Source: an uncultured Bacteroidales bacterium (GTDB lineage Bacteria > Bacteroidota > Bacteroidia > Bacteroidales > Paludibacteraceae). Taken from it: a DNA stretch of 64,000 nucleotides. Below the pieces are notes generated by a model. The model saw only the letters and a list, made by a program, of their open reading frames with translations, was not told the DNA's origin and searched no databases. Shown here in pieces: positions 38,801 through 48,229 of the stretch (position 1 is its first letter; every line of letters starts with the position of its first letter). The DNA is taken from assembly GCA_946411385.1 (NCBI GenBank), contig CAMKDV010000003.1, forward strand, positions 62,001 to 126,000, in the 5' to 3' direction. The position numbers and the translations under genes were made by a program.

Positions 38801-41800
38801 TAGCACCCAACCACTCCGGCTTCGTACCATAACCTACGGAATAATTGGTATTCGTGCCATTGATATTCCAAGTAACGGTTATTGTCTTGATTTTCCAACA
38901 AGCAGCAGAGCTGTCGTAGTAATAGTAATTATACTTGCCATTGTGGTCAGGAGTGGTAGCTTTATAGTAACCTTCCGGTGTCGGATTTGTTTCTACTTCC
39001 CACCAATAGCAATCTGCATCCCAAACAAACACACGATTTCCTGTTACAGAAGTATAGGTATGGTTGCTTTGTGCCGGATAGTTCACTTCTACAATATCAG
39101 ACGGCTGGATGAAATAGTGCTTTTTATCGGTCGTCTCTACACTAAAGCAACCTTCTTTCGTCTTTTTGGTCCACTTACCATTCACGTAAACCCACACATC
39201 GCCTGCAGAAGTACTTGCCGTTGACGAATAGGTATTATCTTCATTGAGCAATTTTGCAGCATTAACCGTAACAGCCGTTGCGGATGTTGCAGCATTTTTT
39301 AAATAGTACGTTGTCTTGTCGCCTTGCGCGGCCGAGGTATATAATACTTGACCGGCATCCGCATTCGTAGAATGGATATTGGCTCCACTTGCAGAAGTAT
39401 AGAGACCACCGTTTTGTCTCAAATCCACTTTACCATGCACGAACAGTTCTGCATCTTTAACGCTGGTGCTGCGAGGATTGGTCGTACCCCAAGTCGGAGA
39501 ATACGAAGCACGATAGATAGTAGCTCCGGTATATTCCGTAAGATCCAGCATACTTACGTTCACACCACTCAGGACAAGCGTACCTTCCTTGTTAATAATC
39601 AGTTTTGATCCCGGCGTGAAGACAGCATGCTGTCCGATGGAACCTTCGCCATAATTCAGAACTACTGCCATATTCGAGCAGATTGGCAATATATAGTCTG
39701 CGGAGTTCACATCAATAGCATTCGGGATTTTAACGATAAGATTTCCAATCGATGCACCACTATTGATGGTCCAATAGCAGTAGTCGGTGGTTTCATCGTA
39801 GTCTTTCATTACCCATGTATCCTCGCTGGCATTCACATTATCCATGATGAACATCGCATCGGAAGTACCAACCAATGGTACAGCATCCTGACCAACCGTT
39901 CCCACGAAGGACATATTAACGTGGGTAGAACCTAATGCTTTTGCACCGGGACGATAGGTAATCGGACATTCGATGCTTTGGTAGAAATAATGGGTAATCG
40001 GGAAAGCTTTGCCCTTATTGGATCTACCGGTCAAAGTAGTAGCATTGGTACCACCGCACCAGTCGCCTAACTGAAAACCTTCCAAAACGGTTGCATTGTT
40101 TTTTACATTAATTGTACCCTTACCGGTAATATATCCCCAACAGTTCAGACGAGAACCGCTCTCCATACTGATATGCGAACCTTCGTCCATCTGGATCTGT
40201 CCGTACGCACCGGATGGCATGCCCACATTAGCGCCATACTGACCGTTTGCTTTTTGTTGAGCACTCGTTTCGATTGTTCCGTAACAAACCAAATTGACTC
40301 CATTTCCAAAAGTCAGTTTGCGGAATAGTACAGGAGTTGTTGCAGAAGTAGTTGTTTCTGCCGAATTACCAATAGCAGTAGTTGCACCCTTACCGGAACC
40401 TGTTTTATAAGGGATCAGTAAGGTGGTATTCGCCGGAAGTACATAGTCACCAGGGCTTGCCATCGTGTAGTTAGCAATCATGTAGATCACCTGACCGGAA
40501 GTAACTACTTGCAATGCCTCTTCCAGCGATTTATATTTGGTCGAACCAATCTGGCATACATCGATACCGTGCATACCGGCTTCGTCCACCTCATAACGAT
40601 AGCCTTCACCGTATTCTGTTCTGTCACTTGCAAGCGGAACTTCTTCGAGACCTTCGGGAATATGCTTCGAAAGCGTGGTGTTTACATTATAAACTCCACC
40701 CTTAAACAGGATATTTCCTGCTACACCATTGGTGGAACATATACCCGTCGTACCTCCACTTGCTAAAGCCCAGAACTTACCGCCTTCTATCGTACAATTC
40801 GGAGCGGCTTTTACTGCACCCTGAACTTGTTCTGCCGAGAGATTGACTGCATAACATGTCGTTCCTGTAGCAGTAGCCTTATACGAGCCACCTGTTACCA
40901 ACGCAGACGTTGCGTTCGCGTAGTCTCCTGCAAATGTACCACTTGCTATATTTCTCTTCGTAGCAAGTAACGTCAGGATATGCGCTGTATTACCTCCTGT
41001 AGCAGTTGCAACACACTCATTGCCTTCACCTAATTCAAACTCACCGTGATAATCCCAACCGGTAGTAGAACCGATAGCTGCCTCTGCATAGAAGAGACGC
41101 GCCTCCGTGGTAGCCTTTACATCAAACTTTGTATTAGTAATGGTCGTTTTCTTATCGTATGCATGAACACCTTTAGCCGTACCAGTCTTAGGTTGTACCG
41201 TAATATCACATCCGTCAATAATTGTTGGACCACCGGCATAAACACCGATTGCAGTAGTCGTTCCATTGGTCTTAACGATAAACTTGGCATCATGAATCTC
41301 CAAGTTACCGGAAGCCACAGCTATAGCATTAGTAGAAACCTTGGTTGCTGCCAAGACGGCACCATACGCAGTGGTCGTCTCTGCTGTAGCGGAATACGTA
41401 CCACCATTGATAGTAGCTCTACCCATGATAGAACGTTCGCCTACCTGCGCGTAGTCGCCATAACTCTTATAGTTACTATTATTCGCGGACTTCATTGCAT
41501 CGAACGAAGCCTGCGTATAGGTCTTGGTTGCTCCATCAATATAGACGGCACGTGCTTCTGTTGTCGTACGGGTAGTTGCCGTGACATTACAGTTATTCAA
41601 AATTGCTTCTCCGGCATAGGCGAAAAGACTCCAATCCGAAACGGTTCCTGTGATATAGACACCATACGCTTTTGTCGTTGCACTGGCGGGGAAGGTAACA
41701 CCGTTGGCAGTTGTAACACCACTATTGATTTTCAAGCCATACGCATCTGAAGTACCTGCAAACGCATTGAATGTACCACCGTCAATAAGGGTTGTACCAC

Positions 41801-44666
41801 CGGACTTAACGGCAACAGCCGTAGATGTACCGGTTGTAGCTGAGAAGTTACCACCGTGGATATAAAGTTCCGGATATGCCTCAGCATCAGAAGTCAAAGC
41901 GTAGTCGCTAAGCGATCCTTGCGGATTAGCCGCAGCGTCACGTCCGGAGAATACGCCATTCACGTTTCGCACACATTTAGCACGGTCAGACGAACCGATT
42001 CCGTACGCAGACGAGGTCTTTGCGTATGCCGTATAGGTACCACTATTGACGGTTATCTTACCAGCTACAGCATACTCTCCATAATATGTCGCGTTACCCT
42101 CCGATGTGCTCCCCGTTGTTGCCTTGGCATTAGCTACTGTACCCGAAGTACAACTTGCCCATGCACAATACGCTCCAGAAGCTACTTCTGCCGTGGCATT
42201 AATCGTTACGTTGGTCAGCTCAAACTCACCACGTGTACAGCCGCCATTACCGGTAAGGTTTGTTAATGTCGAACTCCAGTTTACATATGCAGATGCATAT
42301 ACGCCGTACGCCTCCTTATTGGTAGTTACATTAATGGTAGAATTCTTAATGGTGAATGGCGTTGTTTTATTGTCAAAGGAGTTGTACGAACCCACTGCCA
42401 TGACACCATAACCAAGGCTTCCGGCATGCGTTACGTTAACCGTAGCATTCTCCATCGAGCCAATAGCACACGCTTTCATTACCTTCGTACCATCCGGAGC
42501 CGTCTTGCCTGCACCTGCACCAGTGGCAGAAATATTCATATAGATACCATACGTATGCTCGGATTGCAAGGTCCCACTTGAGTTCGTCGTTGCGTTCACA
42601 TTGATGGCGTTGATAGTACCGCCTGTGATCGTCAGCGTACCGAAATAGCAGTTTGCTGCCGTCGCGTTGGAAGATGCAAACATCTGAATACCATAGCCGT
42701 AGCGGTGCAAAGTATAGTCATTCCATGCATTAGCAGTATAGGTGGTATTACCATCAACCGTCTTGTCGTTCAACAAAGCCGTTACCGAACCTCCACTAAT
42801 ATTAACCTTACCACTGGCATAGATACCGTATGCATACGCAGGAGCTTCACCGATAACCTCGCCACCGGTAATATTCAGCGTAGTGTTATTGGCCTTGCTG
42901 CTTTCCTCACGGATACCAAAGGCATTACGAGAACATACCGCATGAATTTTACCTCCGCTGATATTGACTTTCGAAGTAGCTGCCATGTGAATACCGCGAG
43001 CCTGCATACTGGAAATATTGGGCGTTCCATCCGTATAAGTGGAGGTGCCATAGGCGTATTGAGATTGGTTCTCTACGTAGATATAACCGCTCTCCACATT
43101 AAGAGTTCCTGCCGATAGGTTAATAGCATAAAGAACGCCGTTGTAATTCGAAATATTCTGAATCTTACCACCGGTCTTGGAGTCCTTGATGGTTAAGGTC
43201 TTTCCGGAAGTTTTGGGATTAAGAACAGAACCGTTGATCTCACCACTAAGAATCTTTCCATTCAAGTCCAACGTAAAGGTATTAGTGGTAGCCTGTGTGC
43301 CAGTTTGCCCCAGATCATTCAAGTGTACATTACGCAGTAGTTGCAATGTACATCCTGCATTGGCTGCGGTATTGGCTTTGCCTAAAGCCGTCACCCAGTC
43401 ACCTTGATAGATCAGCGTCTCACCATCCGAAGCAATAACTTTTGCATCGTCCGTAGCCTCTTGCGTGTTCTCTGCCGTCAGAGTAACAGTTGCCGATGCG
43501 CCACCTGCTGCGCTGGTATCATCCCAACCTTTGCAGTTATTGGCTGTCAACGTCAAAACAGCAGTATGGGTACCAACCGCTTTATTTCCGTTGAAGGTAT
43601 AGGTTACCGTTGCTTTCTGGTTGGCCTGATCCATAGAGATACCAGTTACCGTCCACGTACCGCCACCGGTCGCTCCGCTGAAAGCAGCGGTGAAGTTATT
43701 GGCGTTATCCGCATATACCACATCAAACACAGCCGTCTTCTCAACAGCCTCTTGCGTCTCATCCGTGGATTTGAAGGTCGGATAAATCGTCAAATCAGTT
43801 GACCCTTCATTGCACTCAACAACCTTCGGATTCGGATATTTCGCTGTCAGCGTACAGGTCTTAACCGTTGCATCATTCAATCCTTTGAGAGTAACCGTCT
43901 TCGTGAACGTACGGTTATTGGTGCCGTACGAACCATTACCAACGAATTTGTAGTTAAATGTCGTACTTGTCGCACTGGCATGCGTCGGCCATGCAGAAAT
44001 AGTCCATCTGCTGTCTCCGCTACCGCCCGTTGTAAAGTCACTGTTCGCGTTAGACGAGGATGTCGTGAAACCAACAACCACACCTGCTGCATCCGGATAG
44101 GTAGCCGAAGGATCCGTCGCATTGATAGTCACATCCGCCGGAGCCGCTGTTACTTTGATCACCTCAAAAGAAGCCGTTGCGGTTTTTTCCGTCGGACTGC
44201 CCGAGTTTGTTGACGAAGCAGAGAACGCGCCCGTCGTATTGGCTGTCGTTGTACTTCCGAAAGTAATATCGCTACCCGACCAAGAGGTAAACTTATATCC
44301 CGCATTTGCCGTCGCATAGATGTTATAGGTATGCGTCGGTGCAGATGAAGCAGACGAGTTTTTCGTATCTGACGTTTTGCCAGACGAGGTAACATACACG
44401 GTTCCATAACCGGTCTGCCCCGAAGTAATAGTCACATTCATCTTGGAGTAGTACGTCTTATCACTACTTGCCCACGCATTGCCCATGCCCAGCATCAACA
44501 GCACTGCTATCATCGAAACATAGCGCATTGCATACATACCTCCTAAACCTTTCCGGCCCGAAAGGTTCTTCGCATTCATGTTGTTACTATTTTGCATCTT
44601 GTTACTATTTTGCATTGTTGTATTTGTTTTCATTCCCACAAGGGCACGATTTACTTCGTTTGTCAT
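35808..44666 (-). CDS. Giant T9SS-tailed surface protein (2952 aa)
   Basis: A long polar N-terminus precedes a signal peptide (MRYVSMIAVLLMLGMGNAWA, about 47-66), so the true start may be one of the internal ATGs. Residues about 430-1500 form beta-helix repeats in which AYGVY or AYGIY-type strands recur together with NGGTY/SGG turns. A region homologous to the 1923-aa neighbour follows (GEGYRYEV onward). Next come about six InlB B-type repeats of 55-60 residues (YTITWLNDDNSQIDQTQVEY and relatives). The C-terminus has the type A T9SS sorting domain (VLVFDAIGRMLYYGKADG, then GVYLLHVGSKTTKVVI). It is likely an outer-membrane adhesin or matrix protein, and is first in its operon. Confidence 0.85.
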   Translation of the reverse strand: MTNEVNRALVGMKTNTTMQNSNKMQNSNNMNAKNLSGRKGLGGMYAMRYVSMIAVLLMLGMGNAWASSDKTYYSKMNVTITSGQTGYGTVYVTSSGKTSDTKNSSASSAPTHTYNIYATANAGYKFTSWSGSDITFGSTTTANTTGAFSASSTNSGSPTEKTATASFEVIKVTAAPADVTINATDPSATYPDAAGVVVGFTTSSSNANSDFTTGGSGDSRWTISAWPTHASATSTTFNYKFVGNGSYGTNNRTFTKTVTLKGLNDATVKTCTLTAKYPNPKVVECNEGSTDLTIYPTFKSTDETQEAVEKTAVFDVVYADNANNFTAAFSGATGGGTWTVTGISMDQANQKATVTYTFNGNKAVGTHTAVLTLTANNCKGWDDTSAAGGASATVTLTAENTQEATDDAKVIASDGETLIYQGDWVTALGKANTAANAGCTLQLLRNVHLNDLGQTGTQATTNTFTLDLNGKILSGEINGSVLNPKTSGKTLTIKDSKTGGKIQNISNYNGVLYAINLSAGTLNVESGYIYVENQSQYAYGTSTYTDGTPNISSMQARGIHMAATSKVNISGGKIHAVCSRNAFGIREESSKANNTTLNITGGEVIGEAPAYAYGIYASGKVNISGGSVTALLNDKTVDGNTTYTANAWNDYTLHRYGYGIQMFASSNATAANCYFGTLTITGGTINAINVNATTNSSGTLQSEHTYGIYMNISATGAGAGKTAPDGTKVMKACAIGSMENATVNVTHAGSLGYGVMAVGSYNSFDNKTTPFTIKNSTINVTTNKEAYGVYASAYVNWSSTLTNLTGNGGCTRGEFELTNVTINATAEVASGAYCAWASCTSGTVANAKATTGSTSEGNATYYGEYAVAGKITVNSGTYTAYAKTSSAYGIGSSDRAKCVRNVNGVFSGRDAAANPQGSLSDYALTSDAEAYPELYIHGGNFSATTGTSTAVAVKSGGTTLIDGGTFNAFAGTSDAYGLKINSGVTTANGVTFPASATTKAYGVYITGTVSDWSLFAYAGEAILNNCNVTATTRTTTEARAVYIDGATKTYTQASFDAMKSANNSNYKSYGDYAQVGERSIMGRATINGGTYSATAETTTAYGAVLAATKVSTNAIAVASGNLEIHDAKFIVKTNGTTTAIGVYAGGPTIIDGCDITVQPKTGTAKGVHAYDKKTTITNTKFDVKATTEARLFYAEAAIGSTTGWDYHGEFELGEGNECVATATGGNTAHILTLLATKRNIASGTFAGDYANATSALVTGGSYKATATGTTCYAVNLSAEQVQGAVKAAPNCTIEGGKFWALASGGTTGICSTNGVAGNILFKGGVYNVNTTLSKHIPEGLEEVPLASDRTEYGEGYRYEVDEAGMHGIDVCQIGSTKYKSLEEALQVVTSGQVIYMIANYTMASPGDYVLPANTTLLIPYKTGSGKGATTAIGNSAETTTSATTPVLFRKLTFGNGVNLVCYGTIETSAQQKANGQYGANVGMPSGAYGQIQMDEGSHISMESGSRLNCWGYITGKGTINVKNNATVLEGFQLGDWCGGTNATTLTGRSNKGKAFPITHYFYQSIECPITYRPGAKALGSTHVNMSFVGTVGQDAVPLVGTSDAMFIMDNVNASEDTWVMKDYDETTDYCYWTINSGASIGNLIVKIPNAIDVNSADYILPICSNMAVVLNYGEGSIGQHAVFTPGSKLIINKEGTLVLSGVNVSMLDLTEYTGATIYRASYSPTWGTTNPRSTSVKDAELFVHGKVDLRQNGGLYTSASGANIHSTNADAGQVLYTSAAQGDKTTYYLKNAATSATAVTVNAAKLLNEDNTYSSTASTSAGDVWVYVNGKWTKKTKEGCFSVETTDKKHYFIQPSDIVEVNYPAQSNHTYTSVTGNRVFVWDADCYWWEVETNPTPEGYYKATTPDHNGKYNYYYYDSSAACWKIKTITVTWNINGTNTNYSVGYGTKPEWLGATPTKASSSSNYVWRWDGWTKGSDATVIANNDLPIVTENTTFTAHFYEKYYEYNIIFKNSDGTILESKNWIAGTTPSYDGTPTKNPTAAETYEFNGTWNPSIVPVSGSATYVAQYDATPRAYTITFLNYDMSELGTAEVNYNGTPTNDTYLAAVAPKTEDPYKPDNSAFSFEFAGWRLQGASSNGFAQVKGDQTYIAQFAETTKKYRIEFVDEDGETLLHWTQLEYGETPSYTWDNPANKQDVEWNYTFSGWTPEFTEVEGRQTYTAVYNKTKREYTITWLNDDNSQIDQTQVEYGAVPTHADATKTATAEWTYTFTGWDNTPVAVTGDATYKATFSSSKNSYTITWKNYDGTTLDTDEVEYGQTPVYGGETPTKAETEDYTYTFAGWDSEIEMVTGAATYTAQFDEVSKEIGFDADIVDVNNSEKKLTLNVTGWASSGWGATGYNINGTSYLKTARESDRTLIIPYTGNAGDNFVIKVKNASGTVVSRRTYIIPKEVGAATNISSLSAKEKQVIHVKEGTTLTVDANATVKRIYVNPNAKLVVSSGKTLTADSIILRTTPWTSAELENNGTLSATNVYYSRIIKDKSKYYQFGLPLSCALNDVRLSDGSTIKYGKNGGWLLRSYSEESRTQNGTTVDNWVTLESDSIQGRVGYEMFSAYNYYREFYFPVDLSKLTQNVKVSYTDINKNANKAHWGWNIVTSPLTSAYQNELSPTGLKISELQDDGSYIQIIPDEIKPAIPFAYQATAAGTLNFEGDQLSFVTPQGAPSRHASENESEHIQWIRLKVFDATGRGDETSVFTHPTQYDATYQAGTDEAKQSLTASRAILYTTHVYGNMAFAGVPDAQFEQGVSVTVYNPTEQELTFSLRKNRWLDRMAYVWLTDSVTGATIDLLDSDYSITLPAGTTSGRFSLSGRFFSAQVVTDINDQANSGFEVHGIGDDMIIRGVDAGTEVLVFDAIGRMLYYGKADGTDIQIDAPSAGVYLLHVGSKTTKVVINK

Positions 44667-44803
44667 ATCTTTGTATATTGGTGAATATTTGGTGTTTATA
44701 TTGTTTCTTATATATAACTGATTATGATCATTCCTCTCGCAAATCTCGCTCTATATCCTCTATCGATGGTAGTGAAGAGCGGAGATCTTTTGGTAATGCA
44801 ATT

Positions 44804-44822
44804 ACGCAATCGCGGATTGCGT
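44804..44822. promoter_or_regulatory. Palindrome upstream of the surface operon
   Basis: ACGCAATC and GATTGCGT flank GCG. It lies about 140 bases ahead of the giant surface gene and could be an operator or hairpin. Just before it, GAAGAGCGGAGA resembles the linker of the dispersed element, so it may be a degenerate seventh copy. Confidence 0.35.
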
Positions 44823-44913
44823 ATTTAGAATTGAATCATCGATATTGACTACGGTTTAATTGCGACCGCACAGCGGACGGAATTGGATATTCGCGAACAT
44901 TTCATTTTCCACA

Positions 44914-46077
44914 TTATTTTTCTCCTATAAATCCCACAAATTCCTCAAGGCTTCGCTGCAATACACTGCCCACTTTCAACTGCTCCTCATACTTCGAAAC
45001 CATCGTCGGGCTTATGCTGCGATTTAATGCATAGCGCACTACTTCCGGATTGGCATCTTTGCACATCAATATACCAATACTCGGATTCTCGTTGCTACGC
45101 TTTTCCGTTTGATCAAGCGCCTCCAAATAAAACTCCAGTTGTCCTAAGTCACGCGGATCAAATGCCGTAGTCTTTAGTTCGATAGCCACAAGGCACTGCA
45201 ATGCACGGTGATAGAACAGCAAATCACAACGGAAATTCTGACCGCCGACCTCAAGTGTATGCTCTTGATCTACGAAAAGAAAATCCTTTCCCATCTCAAG
45301 GATAAATTCCTTCATGTGCGACACAATCTCTTTGCGTAACTTCGTTTCCTTGTACCGTTGCGGCAAACCCAAGAACTCCAAGATTGCTTTATCCTTCAGT
45401 AACACCTCTGCCTGCGGATAGGTCTCTTTTAGCATGGCTGATTGCAATTTCTTATCGCTCAACACACGCGAGTACGCATCTGATTTGATGGCACGCTCAA
45501 GCTCTTCATATTTAAGATGTTCGTGCTCTGCATAGAGAATATAAAATATCTGCTGGTCAACTGTCTCGCATTTATGCAGAATGGCCTGATGATTACTCCA
45601 TGTTGTCCTCAATAAGAACTGCGAAATTTGTGTCAATGGCGTTGACACAATTGCATTGTGTCCAATTTGTGTCAATGGCATTGATACAATTTGTCTCACC
45701 ACTGGTGACACTATTTCACCCGACTCAGTTTTAGGGAGTAATTTAAGGTTACTCGCACGCTCGACAAATTGCATAGATGAATAAGTTTCGAAAAACTTAA
45801 CCATCCTATAAATGGTCACTTTACTCCACCCCTTCAAGGTCGGATTTTGCGTATGGATATATTCAGCTAATTGTTGCACTACCTTAGAGCCCCAGGCGGC
45901 ATTCTTTATTCGGTCAGACACGAACGCACCCACCTGCCATGCCGTCAATACCGACGCATGATTAATCACCTGAACAGCTTGCGCTCTATTTTGCTCGATG
46001 ATTTGCAACACCGATGCAAAATCCTGCGTCAAACTCACAGGCTGATTCTTGGTTTCATATTTTGCAGTTTCGTTCAT
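44914..46077 (-). CDS. DUF1016/YhcG-type PD-(D/E)XK nuclease domain protein
   Basis: This 387-aa protein has an N-terminal DUF1016 winged-helix-like domain (about 30-110, VGAFVSDRIKNAAWGSKVVQ) and a C-terminal nuclease domain in which CDLLFYHRALQCLVAIELK supplies the Asp and Glu-x-Lys of PD-(D/E)XK enzymes. Such proteins occur next to restriction or other defence genes, although no partner lies beside it here. Residues about 123-145 contain a duplicated PLTQI unit, encoded by DNA direct repeats (45620-45690) that are also inverted repeats. The ATG at 46077 follows an AT-rich region. Confidence 0.85.
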   Translation of the reverse strand: MNETAKYETKNQPVSLTQDFASVLQIIEQNRAQAVQVINHASVLTAWQVGAFVSDRIKNAAWGSKVVQQLAEYIHTQNPTLKGWSKVTIYRMVKFFETYSSMQFVERASNLKLLPKTESGEIVSPVVRQIVSMPLTQIGHNAIVSTPLTQISQFLLRTTWSNHQAILHKCETVDQQIFYILYAEHEHLKYEELERAIKSDAYSRVLSDKKLQSAMLKETYPQAEVLLKDKAILEFLGLPQRYKETKLRKEIVSHMKEFILEMGKDFLFVDQEHTLEVGGQNFRCDLLFYHRALQCLVAIELKTTAFDPRDLGQLEFYLEALDQTEKRSNENPSIGILMCKDANPEVVRYALNRSISPTMVSKYEEQLKVGSVLQRSLEEFVGFIGEK

Positions 46078-46163
46078 GTCTATTCACTTTCGTTTTTCTG
46101 AGGAGCCAAAATGCTCCAATAACTAATTATCAAATATTGATTCGATGATTTTATCTGCTATGC

Positions 46164-47012
46164 TTATTTCTCTTTCTCAAACGGCAGTTCGTCTTTTGGC
46201 ATGATATAATCAATAGCCTTCTTGTCACTGATTACCGTATGCCCCAGTCGATACTCAATATCTGCTCTGGCATTGCGCGCCACTTCCGCGCCATCTTTCG
46301 CCACATGCGCAGCCTCTACTATTCCTTTCGGATCGCGCTCCTTGCTCAGGTCGGTAGCGGTTTGTTCGGCAAGCGCATTGAGCAGCAGCTCCATATTCGT
46401 CATGTTATCGCGCAGATTCTGACTTGTCAACCCCTTATGCTCTTTGTACTCACGCGTGGTCATTCCGCTCCACACCTTACTCATCAGATCGGTCAATGCC
46501 GCATAATCTGTTTCGTTCTCCACCCCGCTACGTTTCCACTCATCCGTCAGCCCTTTGCGGATCTCAATCGTCTTGATTCGCTGATTGATCCAGTTCTCCG
46601 AATAGCCCATGCGGCGATAATCCTTTACGGCTTGTTCTATACTCCGCTCCGGGTCTTGCAATTGATAGAACCGCTCACTTCCCACCTGCGCCAACCAGCG
46701 TTTGATTGGCTCAGCCTTCTTCGACGGGATGGATTGGATGATTCGAAATATCCCCTCTAAATCAGCCACATCGGTATTATATCGCTTCCCATCAGCTGCC
46801 AATAATTTCAGTTGGTGACAATTTGTCACCGACTCATTTCCTTCTTCCGCAAGCCGCTGTTTAAGCTTGTTCCAATACTTGCGGCCGTCAATGCTCTCAG
46901 TTAATACTCTAACCACATCCACTACCGAGAAGAAGTATTTCTCCTTCTCATCATCCCACACCACGCGGATCTTCGTGCTGTCAAACGTCTTTATCAAATC
47001 GTGTATTGCCAT
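46164..47012 (-). CDS. BRO-N domain protein (DinD-like)
   Basis: This 282-aa protein carries an N-terminal BRO domain (about residues 14-105; VVWDDEKEKYFFSVVDVV to RWLAQVGSERFYQLQDP) and a C-terminal part resembling the DNA-damage-inducible protein D family. KLLAADGKRYNTDVADLEGI is the most conserved stretch. BRO-N proteins are DNA-binding and common in phage and mobile elements. It lies 87 bases upstream of the DUF1016 gene on the same strand and could be co-transcribed. Partner and target are unknown. Confidence 0.8.
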   Translation of the reverse strand: MAIHDLIKTFDSTKIRVVWDDEKEKYFFSVVDVVRVLTESIDGRKYWNKLKQRLAEEGNESVTNCHQLKLLAADGKRYNTDVADLEGIFRIIQSIPSKKAEPIKRWLAQVGSERFYQLQDPERSIEQAVKDYRRMGYSENWINQRIKTIEIRKGLTDEWKRSGVENETDYAALTDLMSKVWSGMTTREYKEHKGLTSQNLRDNMTNMELLLNALAEQTATDLSKERDPKGIVEAAHVAKDGAEVARNARADIEYRLGHTVISDKKAIDYIMPKDELPFEKEK

Positions 47013-47112
47013 TTTTTCTCTGTCAAAAAATGCCCAATATCATAATCTATTTCGAGCAATTCTTGTACATCCCAAACATCATGCACACACAGGCGCACAT
47101 AATTTTGCGACG

Positions 47113-47144
47113 CAAAGTTACGAAAAAAAATCAAAAAATGCAAC
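47113..47144 (-). promoter_or_regulatory. Promoter of the BRO-N / DUF1016 genes
   Basis: The minus strand shows GTTG (one mismatch to TTTG, complement of 47141-47144), 20 bases, then TAACTTTG (complement of 47113-47120). The leader would be about 95 bases. Confidence 0.65.
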
Positions 47145-47394
47145 TTTTTTACGAACAAATGTCCGTTTTTTTCACTTTTGCCACTATTATGTAGCAACGC
47201 GCATACGCACATGCAAACTACAGCAAGCAGGCTACGACTGAAAAAATAGCGAGAAAAGAGACTGCGATGAGGGTGACCAAAATGGTTATAAAGCGACATG
47301 TAAAATACCCTATATTTTGGATACCCGTATTCCAAAACCTCACAAAAAATCTGCTATTTTTTTTACAAAAACTCAAAAAAGTAACTTTTTTGCT

Positions 47395-47424
47395 GATTTT
47401 GGATCATTTTGGGGCATTTTGGAC
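47395..47424. repeat. Three tandem 10-bp iteron-like repeats
   Basis: GATTTTGGAT, CATTTTGGGG and CATTTTGGAC lie exactly in tandem. Two more units occur at 48151-48170 and an inverted pair at 49771-49789 (18 of 19 bases match 47406-47424). They surround the DUF3987 gene. The rest of the gap 47013-48229 holds the minus-strand promoter, four 40-base repeats and element copy E. Confidence 0.6.
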
Positions 47425-47591
47425 ATAATTTCGTCAGTTTTTGAGGCTAGCCACGCACGAAAACAGCCACAATTTCCAACTCTATTAATCTGATTTTCAA
47501 TTTTGATTATCGAAATGCAACCTCAACCTTACAATTTTGTTAAAAAATCTTAACGAACCCATCTTTTGCCCATCTAAACAACTGCCTGAAT

Positions 47592-47815
47592 GTCACCCTT
47601 AACATCCAATAATATAGAGGGGTATGTGTTTCAATCACAGATTATTACTTTTGGTTTAAAGGCTATACCCGTATGGCTATATATATAGAAAGGCTTTGTT
47701 TCCTAAAGGACGCTGAAGGTTGTCACCGTGTGATATTATTATAGAGGGGTATTGTTCCCGAGCCCCCCCGAAAGCCAACACCGTGTGACTATATAATAGA
47801 GAGGCATAACAACGG
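47592..47815 (+). repeat. Four degenerate direct repeats of about 40 bases
   Basis: Units begin at 47592, 47663, 47721 and 47775. The shared plan is CACCGTGTG, an AT-rich step, TATAGAGGGG and TATTGTT. Spacing between units is 55-71 bases, and intervening sequence is not conserved. There is no CRISPR-like regularity. They lie upstream of the DUF3987 gene. Confidence 0.65.
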
Positions 47816-47887
47816 TTGCCCCATTATATGTTTTTGAAGCAAAGCGTTTTTTTGTGCGAAGCGTTTATAATAAGGCGTCGTCCTATC

Positions 47888-48064
47888 GGGGTCCCCGACG
47901 CAAACCAAGCCGTAGGCTGTTTGTGGTGGATGGAGAAAGCAGTTGACTTCTGCTTTCGAACAGGCGGAATAGCGGGGAGCGTCATTCCGCCATAGAACAA
48001 GCGAAGGCAGGCTGAGCTTTAAGGCCGCAGGGCGGACTTCTGTACGATGCCTTGCCGCACGCGA
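47888..48064 (+). repeat. Two-hairpin dispersed element, copy E (with insertion)
   Basis: The first 39 bases are nearly identical to copy A and F (GGGGTCCCCGACGC, AGCC/GGCT hairpin, GTTTGTGGTGG). An additional block of about 75 bases with its own hairpins (GAAAGCAG/CTGCTTTC and GGCGGAAT/ATTCCGCC) precedes the second half, which resumes at AAGCGAAGGCA and ends TTGCCGCACGCGA. It is the sense leader of the DUF3987 gene. Confidence 0.7.
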
Positions 48065-48229
48065 TGGAGCTCGCTCCTAACAGACTCTATACACGATAGG
48101 CATCAGGCTGCTTTCAGCCATCACGCCGCGTTTTTGATTTATTTAAAAAACATTTTGGGATCATTTTGGGAAATTTTTGACCAACAGTTTTCTCTCGTAT
48201 AAACATTTAACAACTAACAAATTAACACT

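Noticed and set aside
47592..47815. CRISPR array
   Set aside because: Repeats are imperfect, spacing varies from 55 to 71 bases, and no cas genes are present.
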